Source: Candidatus Heimdallarchaeota archaeon (lineage in GTDB: Archaea; Asgardarchaeota; Heimdallarchaeia; Heimdallarchaeales; Kariarchaeaceae). Taken from it: a stretch of DNA of 8,480 nucleotides. The stretch is taken from the NCBI GenBank assembly GCA_029882335.1, contig JAOUKW010000168.1, positions 1 to 8,480 of the forward strand. The letters run 5' to 3'. A program made the position numbers and the translations under genes. Shown here piece after piece: positions 1-5,681 of this stretch. How positions within the stretch are numbered: position 1 is the first letter of the stretch; every line of letters begins with the position of its first letter. The notes under the pieces are model-generated. The model did not search any database, had not been told where the DNA came from, and saw only the letters and a program-made list of their open reading frames with translations.

Positions 1-147
1 GATAAAATCGTATTAGTAAAAGATGGAGTAATTAAAGTAATTGGTAACCACAATACATTATTAGAAACATCAGAGGATTATCGTAGAATATTTAAAAAAC
101 ATGTGAAACTACCTGAATTAAAGACAAATATTGGAGGAGATGATTAG
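1..147 (+). CDS. ABC exporter half-transporter, C-terminal fragment (5' end outside window)
   Basis: The reading frame is open from base 1 and ends at TAG 145-147, giving 48 residues. The start of the visible peptide, DKIVLVKDGVIKVIGNHNTL, matches the segment after the H-loop of ABC exporter ATPase domains, where the usual pattern is aDrIiVl..G.i.e.G.H.eLl, followed by a typical 'YRRIFKKH' final helix. The next gene, a full ABC half-transporter, starts on the base after this stop. Two adjacent half-transporter genes normally encode the halves of a heterodimeric exporter, so this is most likely the partner subunit. The Walker and signature motifs lie outside the window, so it cannot be said whether this subunit has the degenerate ATP site that the downstream gene's motifs would predict. 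Confidence 0.88.
   Translation, partial: DKIVLVKDGVIKVIGNHNTLLETSEDYRRIFKKHVKLPELKTNIGGDD
133..137 (+). promoter_or_regulatory. Shine-Dalgarno GGAGG for the second ABC gene
   Basis: GGAGG lies 10 nt before ATG 148, inside the last codons of the upstream ABC gene. It is the only strong ribosome binding site seen in the window. It supports the choice of ATG 148 and translation of the two ABC genes from one mRNA. Confidence 0.8.
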
Positions 148-1947
148 ATGGGTTGGATTTATGATGGTTTAGATGTAGACGTAAAAAATCGAAAGTATAC
201 GGATCGAGAATTATTTATGAGGATAATCAAAAAATTAGTTCCTCACAAAAAACCATTCTTTTTACTTGTTACCATGGTAATCACATCTACAATTATTAGT
301 TTAGTTGATCCTTTAATATTGGCTACATCTCTAAATAGTATTAAAAACAAAGATTATGAGAAGGCGATACTCTACGGAATCATTTACTTCTGTTTGTATA
401 TTTTATTATTTGTAGTTTATTTTGTAAATAACTATGCTAACGCAAAAATGACTCCGTATTTTATGGTTGATTTACGAGAAGGAGTATTCAATAAAATGCA
501 AGAACAGGATCTAAAATTCTTTGACGAAAATAGGTCTGGTAGATTAACTGCTAGAGTTGGCTCTGATGCTGCGGATACTGCAATTGTTATTGGATTACTC
601 TCTGCATTTTCTGGTAGTTTCCTTATCATTTTTGTATCAATAGTAATTTTGTACAGCATATCCATTAGACTCGCTTTAATGGTTAGTTTAATTGTACCAT
701 TTGTTATTATCATTACAATGATTTTCAGAAAATTAGCCAGAAAATATAGTGCAAATTTTAGGAAGACTATTGCAAATGTAAATGCGTCTATTGCTGAATC
801 AATAGATGGAATACAAATAGCAAAAAGTTATGGAAGAGAAAAAGAAGTAGCAGACAAATTTGATACAGTAAATCAAGATAATTATAAAACTGGATTGAAA
901 TTCTTCACTTTAATGATTTTTATATTTCCAACATTAGATATCCTTCTTGTTATATCGATATTTGTAATTGTAACCCAAGGAGGGGAATTTGCCATTCAAA
1001 ATCAATATGGTTTAGATAGTACTTCTTTATACTTATTTATAGTTTATATTAATCGATTCTTCTTTCCCCTGATGGCAATGAGTACATTTTTTTCACAATT
1101 GCAAGCTGGATATTCATCATATGAAAGACTTGCAGTAATTGAAGATTCAGTACCTCGAGTAAATGCAAATCCTGGTGGGTTAGTTATTGAAGATTTTAAA
1201 GGTGAAATTAAGTTTGAAAACATAACATTTGGATATGATGATAATGATCCAGTATTAGTAGATTTCAATCTAACAATAAAACCAGGTGAAAAACTCGCAA
1301 TAGTTGGACATACAGGTGCAGGTAAGACAACAATAACAAACATTATTTCACGGTTTTATGAATTTCAGCAGGGTAAAGTTTTAGTTGATGGACATGATAT
1401 TCGAACCTTGGATTTGAAAGAATTTAGGAAAAATTTGGGTTATGTACAACAAGATCCATTCTTATTTGCACTGACTGTAGAACAAAACATTCGATATGGA
1501 AATCAAGACGCTACTTCAGATGAATTAGAAAAAGCAATTCAGGCAGTACATGCTGATGAATTTATTCAATATTTACCTAATGGATTAAGTACTGAAGTTG
1601 GTGAAAGAGGGAGTCGATTATCTACAGGACAACGACAGCTTGTTTGTTTTGCACGAGCTTTGCTTGCAGATCCAAAAATATTGATTCTTGATGAAGCAAC
1701 CTCAGCTATTGATGCATATACAGAAACAATAATCCAAGAAGCATTAGAGGTACTTTTCAAAGATAGAACTTCAATAATAATTGCACACCGTCTTTCAACC
1801 ATTGTTAATTCAGACAGAATAATTGTTATGGATCATGGAAAGATTATTGAAGAAGGATCACATGATGCATTAATGGCAAAAGGTGGCAAATATCAAGAAT
1901 TGTATGAAACATATTTCAAACATCAAGCATTGGAAGCTGGAAATTAA
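148..1947 (+). CDS. ABC exporter half-transporter (membrane domain plus ATPase), probable catalytic subunit of a heterodimer
   Basis: This 599-residue protein has the exporter layout: a six-helix membrane domain at about residues 30-320 and an ATPase domain at about 350-590. The motifs are clear: A-loop Tyr363, Walker A GHTGAGKT (387-394), Q-loop Gln435, X-loop TEVGERG (482-488), signature LSTGQ (491-495), Walker B ILILDE with catalytic Glu516, D-loop SAID (519-522) and switch His547. The length is normal for MsbA/LmrA/TM288-type exporters. The signature has Thr in place of the first Gly of LSGGQ while the catalytic Glu is intact. In heterodimeric exporters such as TM287/288 the subunit with the intact Glu carries the altered signature, so the upstream partner is predicted to have a normal signature and an altered Walker B. 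The gene abuts its partner with zero spacing and has a GGAGG site. It would act in the cytoplasmic membrane, exporting a lipid, drug or peptide. The substrate cannot be read from the sequence. Confidence 0.95.
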   Translation: MGWIYDGLDVDVKNRKYTDRELFMRIIKKLVPHKKPFFLLVTMVITSTIISLVDPLILATSLNSIKNKDYEKAILYGIIYFCLYILLFVVYFVNNYANAKMTPYFMVDLREGVFNKMQEQDLKFFDENRSGRLTARVGSDAADTAIVIGLLSAFSGSFLIIFVSIVILYSISIRLALMVSLIVPFVIIITMIFRKLARKYSANFRKTIANVNASIAESIDGIQIAKSYGREKEVADKFDTVNQDNYKTGLKFFTLMIFIFPTLDILLVISIFVIVTQGGEFAIQNQYGLDSTSLYLFIVYINRFFFPLMAMSTFFSQLQAGYSSYERLAVIEDSVPRVNANPGGLVIEDFKGEIKFENITFGYDDNDPVLVDFNLTIKPGEKLAIVGHTGAGKTTITNIISRFYEFQQGKVLVDGHDIRTLDLKEFRKNLGYVQQDPFLFALTVEQNIRYGNQDATSDELEKAIQAVHADEFIQYLPNGLSTEVGERGSRLSTGQRQLVCFARALLADPKILILDEATSAIDAYTETIIQEALEVLFKDRTSIIIAHRLSTIVNSDRIIVMDHGKIIEEGSHDALMAKGGKYQELYETYFKHQALEAGN

Positions 1948-1976
1948 AATACACTTGATAATATTCTAATTCCATC

Positions 1977-1984
1977 TTATTTTT
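1977..1984 (+). terminator. Weak T-rich archaeal-type terminator after the ABC operon
   Basis: TTATTTTT lies 30-37 bp after the ABC stop codon, with no hairpin in front of it. Archaeal transcription often ends at simple T-tracts, but five Ts in AT-rich DNA is weak evidence. Confidence 0.3.
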
Positions 1985-1986
1985 GC

Positions 1987-2002
1987 TGTAATTATAATTA
2001 CA
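1987..2002. repeat. Perfect 16-bp palindrome upstream of the phosphatase gene
   Basis: TGTAATTATAATTACA is its own reverse complement. It ends 21 bp before the TATA-like box of the phosphatase gene, a plausible place for a dimeric regulator to bind. It contains only two G/C base pairs, so AT-rich chance is a real alternative. Confidence 0.4.
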
Positions 2003-2023
2003 AATTAGATCATAGAAAGAAAA

Positions 2024-2032
2024 TTTAAAAAA
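2024..2032 (+). promoter_or_regulatory. TATA-like box for the phosphatase gene
   Basis: TTTAAAAAA is centred about 25 bp upstream of ATT 2053. Archaeal TATA boxes sit about 26 bp before the transcription start, so transcription would begin at about 2050-2055. This would give a leaderless mRNA whose first codon is AUU. There is no ribosome binding site. Confidence 0.45.
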
Positions 2033-2052
2033 CATTATCAACAATACTTATT

Positions 2053-2811
2053 ATTCAGACTACTGGTTTTTTATTTGATATTGATGGTTGTATTACCGAA
2101 AAAACAGAAATAGGTATTCATAAAAATATTGATATTCGTGTTATTCACAAATTAGAAGAGTTGAGTACAAATAAGTATAAAATAGCATTAATTACTGGTC
2201 GAGCATTTCCATGGGTTCAGGACCAATTCATTAAAATTAAGAAATGGCCAATTAAAATTCCAATCTATCTTGAGCACTCTTTAGTCAGTTTTGTAAACGA
2301 TCAATTGAGTATTAGCGAAATAGGAAAAAAATTTATCGAAAACTACGAAACACAAATTATAGATAGGGTAGATTTACTTCTGAAGGAGAAGTTTTTTAGA
2401 TTTATTAAAACTAAACTTACAAATCCAGAGCCAGGATTAGATTATATTTGGGAGGATAAATTAGCAATGATATCTATAGTCACAACGAATGAAAATCCTA
2501 ATCCTACACCAATACAACGAATAGTAGATGAAGTAATCCAACAGTTACAACTTCAGAATGAAATTAAAATTGGATATCATCACCTAGGAGTGGATATATT
2601 ACCAAGAGATACTTCTAAGAGAACAGCTGCAAATCATGCTCAAGGTATCTTAGATCCCAAAAATGCAATTAACAAATGGATTTGTTTTGGAGACAATATT
2701 TCTGACAAGGAAATGACACTAGCAAAACCAAAAATATCAGAGTTTGTCTATACAGAAAATGCAAGTCAGGATGTATTAGATTATCTATATCAAAATAACT
2801 ATACTGATTAA
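2053..2811 (+). CDS. HAD-superfamily phosphatase (HAD-IIB, C2-cap type), apparent non-AUG start
   Basis: The first ordinary start codon in this frame is TTG 2161, but the same frame is open upstream and encodes GFLFDIDGC at 2065-2091, the HAD nucleophile motif, so the gene must begin earlier. An in-frame stop lies at 2026-2028. Between it and the motif there is no ATG, GTG or TTG, only ATA 2044, ATT 2050 and ATT 2053. Taking ATT 2053 gives 252 residues with all four HAD motifs: I, nucleophile Asp9 and acid/base Asp11; II, Thr48 in LITGR; III, Lys189 in DTSKRTA; IV, GDNISD with Asp214 and Asp218. The roughly 140 residues between motifs II and III fit a C2 cap (Cof/sugar-phosphate phosphatase type). 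The substrate is unknown, though phosphosugars or phosphoglycolate are usual in this group. It overlaps the opposite-strand kinase gene by 4 bp. The alternative is that a sequence error or mutation removed an original ATG. Confidence 0.85.
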   Translation: MQTTGFLFDIDGCITEKTEIGIHKNIDIRVIHKLEELSTNKYKIALITGRAFPWVQDQFIKIKKWPIKIPIYLEHSLVSFVNDQLSISEIGKKFIENYETQIIDRVDLLLKEKFFRFIKTKLTNPEPGLDYIWEDKLAMISIVTTNENPNPTPIQRIVDEVIQQLQLQNEIKIGYHHLGVDILPRDTSKRTAANHAQGILDPKNAINKWICFGDNISDKEMTLAKPKISEFVYTENASQDVLDYLYQNNYTD

Positions 2812-4379
2812 GTTAAGGTAGATGTAAGTTCATTTACTTTTTTTTTACATTCAGGAAGAGAGATTCTTACAACAGTTCCATTATTAATTTCGGAATATAT
2901 ATCAACAGATCCACCAAAATCGGAAATTATATTTTTAACCATATACAAACCCAGACCAGAGCCTGAATTTGAAAATGAAACGTATGGTTTGAATACTTCT
3001 TGTAATTGATCTGCAGGTATCCCATGTCCATTATCTTCAATTGAAATTACTGCATGTATTATTCCATTGACATTAGTTTTATTAGTTTCAATTCTAATTT
3101 CCCCATCTCGTTCAACTGCATTGTTAGAATTAATTATTAGATTTAATAAAACTTGTTTAAATAGGCCTAAATTTACATTAATTGAGGTTGATCCGGCATT
3201 TAATTGATATGATATTTGAGTAGATTTTCCAACTATCATTTTAAATAACCTATGCATGGAAATGATAATTTCATCAACATTAGCATCTTCTTTTATCAAA
3301 GAAGAAGGTTTACTCAAAATGAGTAATTGATCTGCAATTGATTTGGTTGAATTAACAAGGTCTTTTAATGTGTTAAACTCACTTTTCAAATTAGGATTAT
3401 CATTTTGTAATTCCATTAACTCAACAGTGCCTAAGAATATCGACAAAGAATTTTTTAAGTCATGAGACATACCTCCCGCCATTATACCTATCTGTTCCAA
3501 TCTTTGTAAATGCTCTAGCTCTTTTTCTAGTAATTTATTAGTCAATTCAAGGTCTATGTTTTCTTTTTGAACCATTTGAACCTTTGTATTCAATAAAAAT
3601 ATAATCTCTTCTAGTTTGGAAAGTACTTGACCTTTTATCTTTCTACCCTCATATCTTTGAGATAATTCCTCAATTGTAGATCGTAATTCATCAATATCAT
3701 TAAATTCAGAATTTATTTCTAATAAATCATTAACTATGGGAAAAGTATCTTCACCTCTCTCCAATCGAATAATAATTAATTCCAATGGTTTAATCTTATT
3801 AAATGCAAATCCAAGTAAAATATAACTTGAAATTAGACTAAATGAAAATAATAAATCAGAGATTATGTTATTTCTATGCAGTACAGCAGAACCACCTTGA
3901 ATTATTAAACTTATATTTACAATAAATACATAATAATTCCTAAGATATGTGGATAATGCAAAATATCCAATTAACAAAAATATACTTACTGCTAAGTTCA
4001 TATATCGATAAATTAAATCAGATTCAAAGAAATAAAAGAAAAATAATTCAATAAGTGTAATTACAGTAATACCAATTTTTTGATAATTAACATTTCCAGG
4101 AATAATATTTGTCGAGATTAAACTCATTGCCAAAAGCGAGATGAAGATCATAATATATGCTACTTGATATTCTAATGCTTTTTGAAAATCGCCAGTATCT
4201 AAAAATATTTGAAGTAATGAGAAATATGATAAAAATAAAACTACAAATGCAAGATACCAATACAAACTTACCTCTAGTTTATATTTTTGATGTCTATTGA
4301 AAAAATGTATTGACCAATATAAATTTAATATGGATATTAGAATTAAGAAAACCGTTAGGTAATTATCTAAGCCAGCCAT
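2808..4379 (-). CDS. Orphan membrane sensor histidine kinase with seven predicted membrane helices
   Basis: This 523-residue protein has about seven hydrophobic segments at residues 6-26, 38-60, 70-90, 102-120, 124-145, 148-165 and 173-195. A charged helical linker with coiled-coil character follows (about 215-295), then a HisKA dimerisation domain and a HATPase_c domain. The H-box is SHDLKN with phospho-acceptor His306. The N-box is around NLIINSNNAV (Asn417), G1 is DNGHGIP (449-455), the F-box has Phe463, and G2 is GSGLGLYM (473-480). Asp307 and Asn310 next to the His fit the HDxxN pattern linked to kinase plus phosphatase activity. The sensor region is neither PAS nor HAMP and I do not recognise its family; it could sense a membrane or lipid signal. 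No response regulator lies in the window. The start at ATG 4379 leaves a short leader after the TATA box, with AGGA 12-15 nt upstream as a weak ribosome site. The stop overlaps the phosphatase stop tail-to-tail. Confidence 0.93.
   Translation of the reverse strand: MAGLDNYLTVFLILISILNLYWSIHFFNRHQKYKLEVSLYWYLAFVVLFLSYFSLLQIFLDTGDFQKALEYQVAYIMIFISLLAMSLISTNIIPGNVNYQKIGITVITLIELFFFYFFESDLIYRYMNLAVSIFLLIGYFALSTYLRNYYVFIVNISLIIQGGSAVLHRNNIISDLLFSFSLISSYILLGFAFNKIKPLELIIIRLERGEDTFPIVNDLLEINSEFNDIDELRSTIEELSQRYEGRKIKGQVLSKLEEIIFLLNTKVQMVQKENIDLELTNKLLEKELEHLQRLEQIGIMAGGMSHDLKNSLSIFLGTVELMELQNDNPNLKSEFNTLKDLVNSTKSIADQLLILSKPSSLIKEDANVDEIIISMHRLFKMIVGKSTQISYQLNAGSTSINVNLGLFKQVLLNLIINSNNAVERDGEIRIETNKTNVNGIIHAVISIEDNGHGIPADQLQEVFKPYVSFSNSGSGLGLYMVKNIISDFGGSVDIYSEINNGTVVRISLPECKKKVNELTSTLT
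2838..2846 (+). terminator. T9 tract: probable terminator of the phosphatase gene, inside the kinase gene's 3' end
   Basis: Nine consecutive Ts start 27 bp after the phosphatase stop, with no stable hairpin before them, which is the expected form of an archaeal terminator. On the other strand the same bases encode Lys-Lys-Lys near the kinase C-terminus (CKKKVNEL), so coding sequence would serve as terminator for the facing gene. Confidence 0.5.
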
Positions 4380-4408
4380 TTAAATAATCTTTCCTAAAAT
4401 ACAACGAA

Positions 4409-4426
4409 ATAATTACAAGTAATTAT
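4409..4426. repeat. 8-2-8 perfect inverted repeat at the kinase transcription start
   Basis: ATAATTAC-AA-GTAATTAT is a perfect inverted repeat. It overlaps the start site expected from the TATA box at 4433-4444 (about 4408-4413), where a bound protein would block transcription; it could also form a small hairpin in the leader. Only four of 18 bases are G or C, so the evidence is moderate. Confidence 0.4.
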
Positions 4427-4432
4427 CTTCAG

Positions 4433-4444
4433 TATTTTTATATA
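4433..4444 (-). promoter_or_regulatory. TATA box of the histidine kinase gene
   Basis: On the minus strand this reads TATATAAAAATA, close to the archaeal TATA consensus. A start about 25 bp downstream, near 4410, would give a leader of about 30 nt before ATG 4379. Confidence 0.55.
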
Positions 4445-4729
4445 CTAATGGTTGTATATTACTTTTTGTATAAATAAGATTTACCAATAGATAATAATTT
4501 TAATACCATTACAGGACAGAATTACTAACTTTTACAGAAAACAATCCAAGGAAAATTGTTAATTCCTATTATATCATAATTCTATTAAACAATAATACGA
4601 AAACAGAAAGATACAATAGTTCACATAAAATTTGTAATATTAAACAATTGGAAAAATTCTACATAAATTGAATCTTAATTTAATGAAAAATATGGGATTC
4701 TCAATAGGTTGATAAATGGTTAAAATTAC

Positions 4730-5599
4730 ATGAATCTGATGAGTAGTAAGATTGCATTAATCACAGACGGAGGGGCTGATCTATCAGCAGAAAAGATAAA
4801 AGAATTCAATGTACATTCAGTAGTAGAAGTTTATGTTTTATTCGGTGAAGAACAACACACCGCAAAAACCATGACTATAGAAGATTTCCATAAAAGAGTA
4901 AATCAAACAACGAAGAAAACATTTCCTAAAACATCCCAACCATCACCACATGATTTTTTAGTTGCATACGAAAAAGCAAAAGAAGACGGATTTGAGACGA
5001 TTATTTCAGTTCATTTAAGTTCTAAATTGTCTGGAACATTTAATTCAGCCAATCTAGCATCCAAGGAAATAGAAGGAATTGATATACGAGTAATAGATTC
5101 ATTTGGTGTATCACCATCATTGGCAGCTTGTGTTAAATATGCAAGCAAATTGATCTCACAAGGCATACCAGTTGATGATATAGAACAGAAAATTATTGAA
5201 TTTGGAAAAACGTTGCAAGGTTTCATAGCATTTAATACACTGGATAATCTCCTAAGAGGAGGAAGAATGAGCCCAGTTAGATACAGATTAGGTAAATTAT
5301 TAAATATTAAACCAGTAATTCGATTAGCTAATGGTGAATTAAAACCATTTGCAAAGGCAAAAGGAATTGATAAATCTAGAACCACTGCCTATGGGTTAAG
5401 TACAGAGAATTATTCCAAAGACAAACCAGTAAACTACATTATTGCACATACTCGTGCAAAAGATTTAGCTCTAGAATATGAAAAGAAATTAAAAACAGAG
5501 TTTCCAAATGCAACTGGATTCGTCATGGAAATTGGCATAGTCATATCCACTCATGCTGGAGAAAATGCACTCTTTTTCATGGTATATGAAGAACCTTAA
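4730..5599 (+). CDS. DegV-family fatty-acid-binding protein (FakB-like)
   Basis: This 289-residue protein is full length for DegV proteins. It opens with SKIALITDGGADLS, the DegV N-terminal strand and loop (bacterial versions read KIAIVTDST.DLS). It continues with TSQPSP (68-73), LSSKLSGTFNSA (96-107), LDNLLRGGR (171-179), IKPV (193-196) and HAGENAL (275-281), where the family usually has H.GPG. The Thr/Ser residues of the first two motifs contact the fatty-acid carboxylate in FakB structures. FakB proteins present fatty acids to the kinase FakA for phosphorylation. No FakA (DAK-domain) gene is in the window, so the pathway here is unproven. Asn279 within HAGENAL, where a Gly is usual, is a small deviation. 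ATG 4739 (MSSKIAL) is an equally good start and aligns better with relatives. There is no ribosome binding site. GATAAATGG at 4711-4719 could be a TATA box for a leaderless start at 4739. Confidence 0.92.
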   Translation: MNLMSSKIALITDGGADLSAEKIKEFNVHSVVEVYVLFGEEQHTAKTMTIEDFHKRVNQTTKKTFPKTSQPSPHDFLVAYEKAKEDGFETIISVHLSSKLSGTFNSANLASKEIEGIDIRVIDSFGVSPSLAACVKYASKLISQGIPVDDIEQKIIEFGKTLQGFIAFNTLDNLLRGGRMSPVRYRLGKLLNIKPVIRLANGELKPFAKAKGIDKSRTTAYGLSTENYSKDKPVNYIIAHTRAKDLALEYEKKLKTEFPNATGFVMEIGIVISTHAGENALFFMVYEEP

Positions 5600-5627
5600 A
5601 ATCAATTAATCATATTATAATTTCCAA

Positions 5628-5640
5628 ATTGGTAACCAAT
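5628..5640. repeat. 6-1-6 inverted repeat upstream of the longin-like gene promoter
   Basis: ATTGGT-A-ACCAAT is a perfect inverted repeat ending about 11 bp before the T-rich promoter box at 5651-5658. Its GG/CC core makes it less likely to be an AT-composition accident than the other palindromes here. It is a candidate operator, with function inferred from position only. Confidence 0.4.
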
Positions 5641-5650
5641 CAACAATCTC

Positions 5651-5660
5651 TTTTTTAACT
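5651..5660 (+). promoter_or_regulatory. T-rich TATA-like element for the longin-like membrane protein gene
   Basis: TTTTTTAACT is centred about 26 bp before ATG 5682, the spacing for a leaderless transcript starting at that codon. The six Ts could also act as the terminator of the upstream degV gene, 52 bp after its stop. Confidence 0.4.
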
Positions 5661-5681
5661 TAATAATTCTACAGATTTTAT

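Larger units (their letters stand above)
4380..4729. other. 350-bp divergent intergenic region between the kinase and degV genes
   Basis: The region holds the kinase promoter and an inverted repeat at its left end. The rest, about 4450-4710, is very AT-rich and shows no credible gene. The only ATG-initiated frames noticed are about nine codons long (at 4447 and 4683), and no tRNA-like or other structured RNA was recognised. An uncharacterised small RNA cannot be excluded by eye. Confidence 0.6.

Noticed and set aside
40..50. ATTGGTAACCA inside the ABC coding sequence as a copy of the 5628-5640 operator
   Set aside because: It lacks the full inverted repeat and encodes residues IGN(H) in a normal ABC context, so coincidence is likelier.
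1044..1343. Minus-strand open frame inside the ABC ATPase gene
   Set aside because: It lies wholly antisense to conserved ABC motifs and its translation shows no recognisable domain. The same applies to the antisense frames at 432-713, 1566-1802, 5011-5385, 5861-6082 and 6092-6376.
2161..2811. TTG 2161 as the start of the phosphatase gene
   Set aside because: It would remove the DxD nucleophile motif at 2077-2091, which is in frame and intact upstream.
2838..2846. T9/A9 tract as a programmed frameshift site in the kinase gene
   Set aside because: It lies only about a dozen codons from the kinase C-terminus, beyond all domains, and a terminator role explains it better.
4683..4712. Nine-codon frame MKNMGFSIG before degV, and a similar one at 4447
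   Set aside because: Too short, with no ribosome site and no resemblance to a known leader peptide; expected by chance in AT-rich DNA.
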